This document shows, one piece after another, positions 35,434 through 47,166 of a stretch of DNA of 64,000 bases. The notes below the pieces were generated by a model. The model ran no database searches and was not told the DNA's origin. It saw only the letters and a program-made list of their open reading frames with translations. The stretch spans positions 96,435,628 to 96,499,627 of the forward strand of contig CM044309.1 in the NCBI GenBank assembly GCA_024291935.2, in the 5' to 3' direction. A program made the position numbers and the translations under genes. How positions within the stretch are numbered: the first letter of the stretch is position 1; every line of letters starts with the position of its first letter. The stretch comes from Okapia johnstoni. Its lineage: Eukaryota > Chordata > Mammalia > Artiodactyla > Giraffidae.

Positions 35434-38108
35434 ATTTATAAGAAATGTTGGCTTTATTTATTTACTTTCAGAAAACACATGATGACTGATGACTAACATT
35501 GTATACCTTAAATAGCATTTATGGCAAATCTGTTGGGTGTTGATGCTAATGGAGGAATAATTAGTGAATCGTTTAAACTTAAAAACTTGGAAATTTTCTA
35601 AAGATCAGGTTTGACATCCTTTGTAGAATTCCCTCTAAGTTTCATAATGTGTATTTTATTCACTTTTTGATTAGAATTATAAAGTGAACAAATACTGAAT
35701 CCTTTCTAACATGGAAAGACTGAAGCACAAGGCAAAGTTTTTCTTGAATTAGGAAGTGGTTTCTCCATGACACGACTAGCTAACAAATTTAGGAGAATAG
35801 AAGCTGAGACGAGCTTTATTGAACTTCTTACTGATTTGTGTAATGCAGAATCCAGCAATTGAAATGTTGGCTACTTGTGAATTTAGCATCTGAATTTGTT
35901 TAACATTGGTGAGAGTTTTGGGTTTAGATGTATGTGTACTGGGGCCATTTTCTTATAAGATAATGAAAAGAAATAGATATGGGTAAACTAGAATGGACTA
36001 CCATAATATACTAGAACTTATTTTTGAATGAAGTGATTATGAATGTATTTAACTTTTTTCATTATGATTGTATACATTTTCTTATTTTTTTAAAGAGAGT
36101 GTATTAGCTTTACAATTAGAAAAGAAGTTCTTTAAAAATAATGTGAGTACAGAAAGTCTTTATGTATAACATTCTAAACTTTGGGGCAGGGAAAAAAAGA
36201 AGAAATGAACTTCAGTTGCTTTCTTTTCTATAATATCTTGCAATTTCTTCAAAGCAGAGTTAGTGGAGGATAAAGGAGCCTGTTATACTACAGTTCATGG
36301 GGTTGCAAAGAGTCAGACATTACTTAGAAAACAATTATTGTGCTAAAGACAAAAGAGATTTTAAAAATGATAGCAGTGAATTATGATGTTCCTAGGAATA
36401 CTCATAAATTGCATTGTGGACTAAATTCTAGATATGGCTCATTTTTTTTTTTTCTCTTTATTTGCCTTTCCTAAAATTCTAGTTCTTTGACAATTTTAAT
36501 TAATTAGGCTTAAAAATATTAATTATCACTTTGCTCTTTCCTCACCTAAACACAGGTTAAGGATTTAACTGGTACTTCCTTTTTGTATTTTGAAATACTA
36601 GTAAGTAAATTCTTGGTTGGGTGGTGAAAACAGAGTATGGGCACCCTTGTAAGAGAGTTATATACCGTAGGTAGCCTGATGCAGACTAAGTTAAGGAGGG
36701 TTGTAGAAAGGAAGGACAGATCTCATTGTCCACTTGGTAGGCAGACAGGACTCCTCTAATCTTCTTCTAGGTGCTCTTGATAATGCTTTAAGCTAGCACT
36801 TCTTTTTCTTTGCAGGATTGGGGAGCTCAGTAAGATAATAAAATATCCTTGTATTGGGGCCCCATTTACAAGGTGATGGGAAGGTGGCCTGAGGTTGCCC
36901 CTGCTGGGTAGTGCCTTTGCCCTCTCAACTCAGCGTGTTTTCACTTGCTAATTTGTTTGTTTTTGTTTGTGAAAGGAAAGAAGGGAGGATTTTCCAGTGG
37001 TTTCTGTTGAGAGATTATGTTATTACTCTCCACATGATGGCTTTGAAAACATAAGCCCCAGCTTGAAGCTAGCTTTTATTCAAGAAGCTGAAATGAAAAT
37101 GAGGATCATAACAATAATAATCATAATTATTGAAAAGAAGCTTCATTGTACTTGTGTAGCGTGCTTCATTTGATGCATTGTATTAAAAATGTAAGAATGG
37201 GACAATAGATACAATATATCATAGGTTAAAGAAGAAACTGGTCTTCAATCTGCTGAAAGCTGAACATGAAGTAAGAAGTGAAGCAATAAGTATGAGTATT
37301 TATTTCAGTGCCAGTGGCTTCAGAGCCCGTGGGCACTGGGCCCATGATGTCCCCAGTGTTCCTAATTTCCTACAGTAGTTCTGTTATTCATCAAGTAGAG
37401 AATCTTAATAAGACTGCATTCACTGGCAAGCCTTTACTGGTTTTTGCTTGTTTTGACTGGAAATGTATATAATGTATCTTACATGTCAGACATCACTACT
37501 TTTTGCTATTTAATGGTTCTTGAATGTCCACCAATTCATGAATTAAAATATGAGTTCCACAAATTATGCATTAACAAAATGTTACACACATCCCAAAGTG
37601 GCCTGTCACAGTAGTGATCCATCACTTTTTGTTAAAGATAATGGAAATCATGCACTTCCATTAAGATCATCACTTGAAGACATCCAGAAATGTTAGAGAA
37701 TGTCATAATCGTGCATTTGGAGAGAACAGCCTACAACTGTAAAAATCAGTGAAAATAGGGCTTTGATCTAATTTTCTATTAGATGGTATGCATGGTAACT
37801 ATGGTTCTGTGATTCCTGGAATTCTTTCTTTCAAAAGATTTGTGTAATTTTTATCATATACTGATTCAAACCCAAACTTCAGAAGGTGAAGTTTCAATGC
37901 ACAGGTGAATGTGCATTTAAAAATTTTCACTTACCTCGAGGACCAGGGTCTACTTCTTTTGGCTTTGTTTAGTCTGATTAGGCAATTGCTTATTTTTTGG
38001 AATATTTTTGTTAGGTAACAGTGAGTGAGAAGGGAGGAATTTTCCAAATGAACCTCATGTTCACTTCAACAGTGTGTTTCTTTAAAAAAAGCTTTTCTTT
38101 GGTTCTTG
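35434..38108. other. DSG4-DSG3 spacer, SINE-poor stretch
   Basis: 2.7 kb with only a Bov-tA 3' scrap at about 36268-36332 (GGAGCCTGTTATACTACAGT). No gene recognised. AT-rich throughout. Confidence 0.5.
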
Positions 38109-38111
38109 TGG

Positions 38112-38427
38112 TTGAGTGAGTGAAAGTCACTCTGTCGTGTCCGACTCTCTGTGACCCCGTGAACTATACAGTCCATGAAATTCTCTAGGCCAGAATACTG
38201 GAGTGGGTAGCCTTTCCCTTCTCCAGGGGATCTTCCCAACCCAGGGATCGAACCCAGGTCTCCCATATTGCAGGGGGATTCATTACCAGCTAAGCCACAA
38301 GGGAAGCCCAAGAATACTGGAGTGGGCAGCCTATCCATTCTCCAGTGGATCTTCCCGATCCAGGAATTGAACCAGGGTCTCCTGCATTGCAGGCAGATTC
38401 TTTACCAACTGAGCTATCATGGAAGCC
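38112..38427 (-). mobile_element. Dimeric Bov-tA-type SINE
   Basis: A full Bov-tA (38112-38310) joined head to tail to a second copy's head part (38311-38427). The join in the minus sense reads CCAGTATTCTTGGGCTTCCC. The same dimer occurs at 54246-54565 on the other strand. Confidence 0.88.
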
Positions 38428-38559
38428 ATAAGGTGGAATCTACTTATATGACCTATTTTGAATCCGTCTAGTTCCCTCCTTCTCTGGGTTCCCACACTTG
38501 CCAGATTCCTGGAATCTCTCAAGGTAGCTTAGGCAAGGGGCCTAGGACTCAGTTCCTGT

Positions 38560-38940
38560 TTCTCTCTTGGCTCTCACCCAATCTGCCTCTCAGTCAGCAA
38601 CCTGACTGCTATTTTTAAAAGGATCACAGCTTGCAGTGTACTTGGAACAGAATCAAAACTGCCTGTCATGGCTTCCAGGGAACTGCCTGGTCCATTCCTT
38701 GTGTTCCTCTCCAGCCACATCACAAACTCCCTTCTTCCCACATGCACCTTCTTTTGTTCTTCAAAGATCATCAACCCTTTTCCTGTCTCAGGTCATCACT
38801 CAGTTTCTCTCCTGCCTGATTGGCTACTTCTCATTCATCAGGTGGTGGTTCTGAGGCCTTCTCAGAGGGGTCCTCTCTTCCTCCTCCATAGCATGGGCCT
38901 GCTCATCCCCATTATTTTATCCATCATCCCAATTTGCTGC
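38560..38940 (+). mobile_element. L2-like fragment
   Basis: Diverged L2 pattern: CAGAATCAAAACTGCCTG, CCTCTCCAGCCACATCAC and GGTCATCACTCAGTTTCTC. It probably continues at 39190-39330 (GTGTGCTCTATCAGGAGGG) beyond the SINE at 38955. Confidence 0.5.
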
Positions 38941-38954
38941 CTGTATAGGGCATA

Positions 38955-39172
38955 ATGGGCCTTCCCAGGTGGCTCAGTGGTAAAGAATCTGCCTGCCAAT
39001 ATATAAGACACAAGAGATGCTGGTTTGATCTCTGGGTAGGGAAGATTACCTGGAGTAGGAAATGGCAACTCACTCCAGTATTCTCACCTTGAAAATTTCA
39101 TGGACAGAGGAGCCTGGCAGGCTACAGACCATGGGGTCACAAAGAGTCAAACATGACTGAGTGACTGAGTGC
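38955..39172 (+). mobile_element. Bov-tA SINE
   Basis: GGCCTTCCCAGGTGGCTCAG ... ATGACTGAGTGACTGAGTGC, inserted in an old L2 copy. Confidence 0.92.
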
Positions 39173-39500
39173 ACGCATGCCCACGCACTCAGGGCTTGGT
39201 ATCACGTGTCCATTGTTATTTCTTAGTTGGAATACTTATATGATCTTTCTCCATTTGACTGTGTGCTCTATCAGGAGGGATCATGTCTGTTTCATTTAAT
39301 AGCATATTCCCAGCACTTTGCAGGGTGAATAAATGAACATATCTTTAAAAATTTTGTGCAAGTATGTCTGCTGGATAAAAAGGCACATATACTTCAGATT
39401 GTTACAGGTTATCATTCCAGAAGGCTCTATCAATTTACATTCCCACTGATAGTGAAAGAAATGATCTCTCCTCTTCCCGCTCCCCCTGAGGCATAACATT

Positions 39501-39675
39501 TATTGTAGGTAATCCTTTCCTACTTCTTTTATGAGAAAATAGTACTCGTATAAAATATATATTTTAGCTTTAAATCTCCTGGTAGAGCTAAATTCTCTTA
39601 GTAGAGCTAAAATATATATTTTTTATATGAGTACTATTTTCTCAAAAAAGAAGTAGAAGAGGATTACCTATAGTA
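39501..39675. repeat. Large AT-rich inverted repeat
   Basis: The left arm (39501-39569) is nearly the reverse complement of the right arm (39605-39675), around a 35-base centre. Both arms share GAGAAAATAGTACTC and its complement, and ATATATATTTTAGCT. I count about 63 of 69 positions pairing by eye. Confidence 0.88.
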
Positions 39676-39686
39676 AGAGATTTAAA

Positions 39687-40196
39687 GGGGGCTTCCCTGA
39701 TGGCTCAGTGGTAAAGAATCTGCCTGCAGTGCTGCTGCTGCTGCTGCTGCTAAGTCGCTTCAGTCGTGTCCAACTCTGTGCAACCCCATAGACGGAAGCC
39801 CACCAGGGTCCGCCGTCCCTGGGATTCTCCAGGCAAGAACACTGGAGTGGGTTGCCATTTCCTTCTCCAATGCATGAAAGTGAAAAGTGAAAGGGAAGTC
39901 GCTCAGTCGTGTCCGACTCTTAGCGACCATGGACTGCAGCCTACCAGGCTCCTCTGTCCATGGGATTTTCCAGGCAAGAGTACTGGAGTGGGTTGCCATT
40001 GCCTTCTCCGGCCTGCAGTGCAGAAGACCCCAGTTGTATCCCTGGGTGGGGAAGGTCCCCTGGAGAAGGGAATGGCTACCCACTCCAGTATTCTTGCCTG
40101 GAGAATCCCATGGACAGAGGAGACTCAAGGGCTACATTCCATAGGGTCACAATGAGTCGGACACAACTGAGTGGCTACACTCTCACTTCTACTTTC
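39687..40196 (+). mobile_element. Bov-tA SINE with nested Bov-A2
   Basis: A plus-strand Bov-tA (39687-39730, resuming at about 40010-40196) with direct repeat AAGAGATTTAAA at 39675-39686 and 40197-40208. It is interrupted at about 39731-40010 by a minus-strand Bov-A2, itself flanked by GCCTGCAGTG. Confidence 0.92.
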
Positions 40197-40704
40197 AAGA
40201 GATTTAAATGTGGTTCCTGTAAATGCCAATAATAATTTATTGGATTATAATAAATTAAATGAAGTTAAGATTCTGAGTATAGCAATCTAAGAAACTGGAG
40301 CCGAAACTAAGTGAGTTCTGGATCTTAGTTTGATCCAAAGAACCTGGCATCCCTCCTCTAACTTCATCCTAACCTTTTCAGGGGAGGTGACAAAATGATA
40401 TGATTTTTCACCATCTCGGGTGATAAAATGATACAATTTGAAAAGATAGGACAATGAAATATGCAAAGTCAAATATTAACTTCCTATACTCCCTAGTTAT
40501 TGTTAGATCCCTGTACTTGTATATTTTTAATATTCCTTTTAATGTTAGAGAGCACATTTCACAAAAGTTCTCAAATATTTTTAAGTATCATGAGGGCCAT
40601 GACTTATGTTTTTCTAGGAGTCAAATTGTGCCAGTATTATTACTGATAATTTCTAAGGAAGGAAAAATTTGTTTGTATAATTTTAGAATTTAAAGCTCAA
40701 CCCA

Positions 40705-40838
40705 GGGACTTCCCTGGTGGTCTAGTGGCTAAGGCTCCATGATCCCAATGCAGGGGGCCCAGGGTTCCATCCCTGGTCAGGGAACCAGATCCCACATGCT
40801 GCAGCTAAGACCTGGCACAGTCAAATAAATAAAAAAAT
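40705..40838 (+). mobile_element. CHR-type SINE, short form
   Basis: GGGACTTCCCTGGTGGTCTA ... GGCACAGTCAAATAAATAAA. Clean direct repeat AAAGCTCAACCCA at 40692-40704 and 40839-40851. Confidence 0.93.
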
Positions 40839-40851
40839 AAAGCTCAACCCA

Positions 40852-42690
40852 CCACTCCACCCGTGGAAAGCAATATCATGTGGAATGTTCCACCAGCTTC
40901 TCAAACCACACGTCATGAGGCGTGGCTGCTGGTGGAATGGATACACTGCATCATTTGCTGCAGCAGCTCCCTGCTCCCTGCTCTGCCTCAGATGGGCTCT
41001 GAAAACAGCATGGGACATTTGAGAAAATGATCTCCAAGGATTTTAGCAACAACTGTCGTTAAGAACTACTAGCTCTAATGAAGTGAGGAAGGATAGTTCT
41101 GAAAAATGAGCAGTCCATCACTCTTCATTCTTCTGGGTCAAAGACCAATGTGTTTAATCTCTACCAAGACTCATGGGTTGCTGACTTTTTACCTAGTGAG
41201 GCATCATACACTGATACTTTTATGATTAGTAAGTTGCAAGGAAGTTTGGCAAACCTGTAAAACTTGCACAACTGATCATCCTGTGCATTTTAAGCATTGA
41301 GGTCCTGACTAGGAGCAACAAAACCTCCTGAAAAGATTAATGAGAGGAAAACAATTGCAAGTGTATTTTGTTGCTTATGTTTTTCAGGGGCCCGATAATT
41401 CTTGTATCGTGCAGATCAGTTTTATAGTCACATAATACTTAGGAAGGCACTGAACGTCCTGTTCAAACACATGAACATGTTTCATCTGCAGTTTGGGGCA
41501 TGTCTAATTGGCCTTCCTTTAAATAAACACCATTATTCTATTCGCTGACATTAAGAAAAGAATCAGAATCCATTATGTACCTGAATAGGGAGTAAATCTA
41601 TGTCTTACAGGAAAATGTTGCTTAGCCTATGAAATTTTGCTCTCTATTATTTCATGTTAACTTTTTTGAACATCATTTCAGTTTACTTTCCTTTATTGAA
41701 ACTTCTGAAGATTCCTGTGGATTCACTTAGGCTGAGCATTTCTCAAAGCACAATATTTATAGTATAATTTTATGGTTTTTGATCTAGTGTTGGCACAGGT
41801 GGAGCCTATTTGGTTTTCTGGAAGGCTACACCTCAAGAGAGATTAAAGTCGAGAAAACTCCACCTCTAGTCTCCCTTGTTCTTACAGCATGCTCATGAGT
41901 CAGTTTGGGCTTCATTTTTGAAGCCTTAGACACACGGCCAATTTTATGGATGTTTGTACACGTTGATTAACTTGTGCAACATGGTGACAATATTAATCTT
42001 TAGTTCTCTGTATGAAGTCATGTTTGACAAATTTTCAGAACACCTTTTTATTCCTTTAGACTTTGAAGTGATGTAGTTTATACTAATTTGGATTGGTCAG
42101 CTTGCATTTTAAGGAAGTATGTTGAGCTTAGGAAATTTATCTCCAGTTACTCCAAGTTTCACTATGGTTAGTTGGTCTGTAGAAGTTTTCTGTTTTGGGG
42201 GCTACCTTTCAATGATTTATATTTTTCAAGGAAATTATCCATATCTTCTAGCATTTTATCCATATCTTTTATCCATATCTTCTGGCATCTTCAAATTTAT
42301 TATCGCACATTTGCATGTAGCGCTTATCTTAGAAATTTTAAGGTGGATTTTTATATAATAAGTTAGTAACATTTTTTTTTACCCTGGTAGTAAAAAAGGA
42401 CCTAGAAAATGAAATAAGAATCCATTCAGTCTCAGTGAAAAACTGTAAAATATTTTCAAGTAACTTTCTTAAGAATGATTAGAAGACTATTAATGAAGGG
42501 CATAAAATAAGATCTAAGAAAATAGAAAAATATTAATGTCTTCCTGAATGAAATGAATTACTATGTCAATTCCTCAGAGATAAATTCTCAATGCAGTTCT
42601 CAGACTTGATCCATCGTCTATGTGAAGGATGGAGGTGGAGAAAGAGTAAAAAAAACTTCAAGTCTGTTATGTCCCCACCAGCCAATTAAG
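40852..42690. other. DSG4-DSG3 spacer, no recognised element
   Basis: 1.8 kb without a clear SINE or LINE and without a gene. A short direct repeat, TATCCATATCTT, lies at 42238-42275. Confidence 0.45.
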
Positions 42691-42699
42691 AATGATTAA

Positions 42700-43678
42700 C
42701 AAGAATATTGTGGGAAAACTGGACAGCGATCGTGTAAAAGAATGAAATTAGAACATTTTTCTCACTCCATATATAAAACTAAATTCAAAATGGATTAAAG
42801 ACCAAAGTGAAGGACCAGACTATAAAGATCCTAGAAGAAAACATAGAACACCCCGGGACACAAATCATAGCAATGTTTTTGGGGGTCTGTCTCCTAATGC
42901 AAAGGAAATAAAAATAAATGAGACCTCATTAGACTTAAAAAGTTTTGCATAGCAAAGGAAACCCTCAACAAAACAAAAAGACAACCCACTGAATGGGAGA
43001 AAATACTTGCTAAGGGGTTACTATCCAAAATATATAACAGTTCATACAACTCAACATTAAAGGAAACAACTCAATTAAAAAATGGACAGAAGACGTCACT
43101 AGACATTTTTCCAAAGAGGACATGTGGATGGCCAACAGGTACATGAAAAGATATTCAATTTGACTAGTCATCAGGAAAACGCTAATCAAAATTACAATGA
43201 AATATTACCTCACACCTGTCAGAATGGCTGTGTTCATAAAGAACACAACAAATGTTGGAGAGGATGTGGAGAAAAGGGAACCCTCATACACTGTTGATGG
43301 GAACATAATTTGGTACAGTCACGGTGAAAAACACTATGGGGGTTTCTCAAAAAACTAAAAATAGAGCTACCACATGACCCAGCAATTCCACTCCTGGGTA
43401 TTTATCTGAAAACAAAAGCAAAAACAAAAACACTGATTCAAAAAGCTGCATAGCAGCATTGTTTACAGTTGCCAATATATGGAAGCAAACTAAGTGTCCA
43501 TTAAAGATGAATGAATAGGGACCTACCAGTGGTTGAGACTCTGCTCCCAATGCAGGGGGCCTAGGTTCGATCTGTGGTCAGGGAACTAGATCCCACATGC
43601 TGCCACTGAGACCAGGCATGGCCAAATAAATAAATAAAAATAAATATTAAAAAAAGGTGAATGGACAAAGAAGAGTAG
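42700..43678 (+). mobile_element. L1 ORF2/3' fragment (old) with nested CHR
   Basis: Typical L1 segments: ACTCCATATATAAAACTAAA, GACAACCCACTGAATGGGAG, GGAGAGGATGTGGAGAAAAG and CCAGCAATTCCACTCCTGGG. Reading frames are broken. A CHR SINE (43518-43657) interrupts it, after which GGTGAATGGACAAAGAAGAG resumes the L1. Confidence 0.88.
43518..43657 (+). mobile_element. CHR-type SINE nested in L1
   Basis: GGGACCTACCAGTGGTTGAG ... CATGGCCAAATAAATAAATA. The surrounding L1 sequence continues on both sides. Confidence 0.88.
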
Positions 43679-43722
43679 TATATATATTATATATATATGC
43701 ACATATATATATAATATATTTA
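43676..43722. repeat. AT microsatellite
   Basis: Imperfect (TA)n run with ATATGCACATATAT in the middle, self-complementary. Confidence 0.8.
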
Positions 43723-43802
43723 TAGCTGAGGATTCATCTTCTCCAGACACCATCTCCTATCTCCCAAACTAGCCTGTGCTCTGGGTCTGCATTCCCACAC
43801 AG

Positions 43803-44028
43803 GGGTTGTTGTTGTTTAGTCGCTCAGTCTTATCCGACTCTTTTGTGACCCCATGGACTGTAGCCTGACAGGCTCTTCTCTCCATGGGATTCTCCAGGCA
43901 GGAATACTGGATTGGGTTGCCATTTCCTTCTCCAGGGGATCTCTCCTCTCTGCCTGACCTAGGGATCGAACCCATGTCTCCTGCATTGGTGAGTGGGTTC
44001 TTTACCCCTGAGCCAATGGGGAAGCACA
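43803..44028 (-). mobile_element. Bov-tA SINE
   Basis: GTTGTTGTTTAGTCGCTCAG ... TGAGCCAATGGGGAAGCAC. Confidence 0.93.
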
Positions 44029-44209
44029 TGGGTAGGAATTTCTTAAAGATTACCCTGAAATGTTTGCTTACATGTTGATCCCTCTTACTAGTCTGTAGCA
44101 TCCCCAAGGGTGGAGCTGTGTCTGGTACCTCTCTGTAGCCCCCACACCTCGCCTGTTCATGCCAGATAATAAGTGCTTGTTGAATTGAAAGTGTGAGCAA
44201 AACGTGCAT

Positions 44210-45790
44210 TAGGAATCATGCCTCTGAGTGTTGCACTGAAAGAACAGATCTGGGAATCCTGGGAGAAAGTCTGAGATCAGAGATTCCAGGTCAGACTGTG
44301 GGCACCTTTCAGCATCTGAAAAAGTTCTTGTTATGCTCGCAGTCAGGTCTAAGGGAGACGCGGTCATAATAAAAGTCAGAGAGGTTGGTATTTTTGACTA
44401 ATATGAGAAAAACAACAAAAATGGAAATGGAGTACAAATTAGGACCAAGAACAGGCAACTAGTCAGTTTAACAAGCCCCAAACCAGGAAATGACTGTCTA
44501 TCCTAGAACAAGGATTATCTCTTCTCTGTCTTGTGTCGGCTTCCTGGCGAGGAGGTCAGAGATCTTATCGTAGTTGGACCGGGAGTGAGGGGGTGGAGGA
44601 GTGGGAGGTGTGTGTGAGGTTCCAGAGTGCGGCAGGCTCCTTGGGGCTAGGGAGCCCAGTATCCACTCCTGACTGCCTTTCAAGGCACATCCCTCTTCCA
44701 GTCCGCCTGTCTGGATGTAGCTTGCTCTTTCCATTCCTAATTATTATTCCCTCTCCCTCCCTCTCATCCTTTTTCTTCCTTCTCCTTCAGCCATGCCCCA
44801 CCCCCAGTCCATTCTTTCTTTTCTTTTTATTAATTTTCCCTTTCCCGTACTACCTCTGGGCAAAGTGTAGATCTGAAATTTGTGTTACTCTGTTTATCAG
44901 AGGAAATTTTATGTTCTATATTTTCACTCTAAAATGTAAATGTCCCCTCTCCCAATTTTTTTTCACTCTTGAAAGAAGATCCAATTAATAAAATTGCTCG
45001 GCATTTATTTGGACTTAAAACCCATTCCGCTAGAACGTGAGGAAAAGCAAGCTTCTGTGTGTGTGGAGGAGGGAGTGAGTGTGTGGGAGTGGAAGCACTG
45101 AGTCTGACCACCCCCTCTTCAGTCCACTAAGAAGGGGAGCATGCAGAAAGGGGAGGGGTAACACAAAATCTCAAGGAATTCTGAAGTTTCTTTCAGAGAA
45201 CTTATCCCTCGGGGAACAACAGTTCATTGCTCTCCAAGAGACTTCATTCCTAATTTTCTCAGTTGACCATAAAACACCCTGGAAATTGCATACCTGGGGC
45301 ATTACTCACAAAGGGGATTCTCTGAAACTGGTTTCTTCTTGAACAAAGTGCCTGGAGTGCCTCAGGTCACTCTCCTTTTAGGGAAGGATTTAGTATCTAC
45401 CAGGATTATCTTGTTAAGTGAGAGCAGATGCTATCTGGGCAATTTCATGCCCAGAAACATGTGTTGTCCAGGAAATTCACATTTTGAAGGTGATGCCTGT
45501 GAAGCCCAGAGAGGTAAGGGACTCGCCTGTCACTGCATGGTTCCTCAGTGGTGAAGACTGGGCACCAATTGCGTATCCAGGTTAGGTTGACAAGACCCCA
45601 CTGGGCAAGAGTTATGGGTACATGTTTCATCATCTACAAATGGCAAGCTGTATCATACTCCAAAAGCGGAAGATCAAAGCAAAGATAGTCAGAGTAGGGT
45701 TTGCTAGGTTCAATTTAAATGAATGAAAATAGGATATACCTAAAACCTACATGGAGCCTTTCTTTCTTCCATGTAGATGAACTGTCTTTC
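44210..45790. other. DSG4-DSG3 spacer, unclassified
   Basis: Includes a C/T-rich block at 44690-44870. Open frames here lack any family resemblance or splice pattern. No repeat is confidently named. Confidence 0.4.
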
Positions 45791-45799
45791 CCTTGTTAA

Positions 45800-46245
45800 T
45801 TCATTAAGTTGTGTCTGATTCTTTGTGACCCCATGGACTGCAACACACCAGTTCCTCTGCTCTCAACTATCTCCTGGAGTTTGCTCAAACTCATTTCCAT
45901 TGAGCTGGTGATGCTATCTAACCATCTCATCCTCTACTGCCCCCTTCTCTTGCCTTTGATCTTTCCCAGCATCAGGGTCTTTTCCAGTGAGTCAGCTCTT
46001 TGCATCAGGTGGCCAAAGTATTGGAACTTCAGCTTCAGCAACAGTCCTTCCAGTGAATATTCAGGACTGATTTCCATTAGGATTTACTGGTTTGATCTCT
46101 CTGCAGTTCAAGGGACTCTGAGGAGTCTTCTTCAGCACCATAATTCAAAAGCATCGGTTCTTCTGTGCTCAACCTTCTTTATGGACCAACTCTTACATTC
46201 GTACATGACTACTGGAAAAACGATAGCTTTGAATATACATGATCT
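45800..46245 (-). mobile_element. BovB LINE 3' fragment
   Basis: Reverse complement of the BovB 3' end: TTGTGTCTGATTCTTTGTGA, then CATCTCATCCTCTACTGCCC and TATGGACCAACTCTTACATTC. Confidence 0.9.
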
Positions 46246-46251
46246 TTCCTT

Positions 46252-46372
46252 CGGCTTCCCAGGTGGCTCAGTGGTAAAGAATCTGCCTGCAAATGCAGGA
46301 GATGCAGAAGACTCATGGGTTACAGTCCACGGGGTCGCAGAGTCAGAGATGACTAAGTGATAGCACGCACAC
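46252..46372 (+). mobile_element. Bov-tA SINE, internally deleted
   Basis: Head GGCTTCCCAGGTGGCTCAGT is joined to tail GGGTTACAGTCCACGGGGTC; about 90 bases of the middle are missing. Directly follows the BovB piece. Confidence 0.88.
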
Positions 46373-46949
46373 ACCTTTCCTTAGTAACCACTATAATAGG
46401 CTTTTGGTCACTGAGGATCGCTGAGTCCTCATTTTACAAACTCTAGTCCTCCAGGGATTTGATGACTTTACTTTCCCAGTATTCTCCAGGAAGAGGTATT
46501 CTGTAAAAAGATTTACCTACTGCTTATCTTCAGGTGATGTGAATAATAATAAGGGGACTGAAGCATCTCTCACCGACACAACTTTTGCTCTGCTCCAAGA
46601 GGCACTGTCCTCTATCTGTCAGTCTTACTCCCCCATTCCTACCACTAAAGTCCTTCCTGTTTCTCTTTACACCTATTCCTAAAATTCAAATATTTGAGAC
46701 TAAAGAAGCTTAAGATGATCTAGTCTAGTGGTATTCAAACTTCTTTTAACCATGGTCAAAAATAGAGTAATGTCAACAACCAATACACACACATATAAAT
46801 GTGTACTCTGACTCTGTGTGATATACTCTCCTATTTCCTTTTCTTTTATGTTCTATCTAATTCCATAAAAATATTTGTCTAGACAGGCATGCTAAATTGA
46901 CGTCATGACTTCTTACTGGGGGAGTGTGACCTACAGTATTAAAAACACT

Positions 46950-47166
46950 GTGTGTGTCAGTGCTCAGTCCTGTCTGACTCTGCGACCCCATGGACTGTAA
47001 CCCACCAGGCTCTTTTGTCCATGGAATTTTCCAGGCAGGAATACTGAAGTGGGTGTCATTTCCTCCTCCAGGAGATCTTCTCAGTCCAGGGATTGAGCTT
47101 GATTCTCTTGTGTTTCCTGCACTGGCAGGCGAATCCTTTACCATTAATGCCACCTAGGAAGCCCTA
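46950..47166 (-). mobile_element. Bov-tA SINE
   Basis: GTGTGTGTCAGTGCTCAGTC ... GCCACCTAGGAAGCCCT. Confidence 0.92.

Noticed and set aside
44533..44988. 151-codon open frame on the plus strand
   Set aside because: C/T-rich low-complexity sequence, no known domain, no splice context, and overlapping frames on the other strand. A chance frame is more likely.
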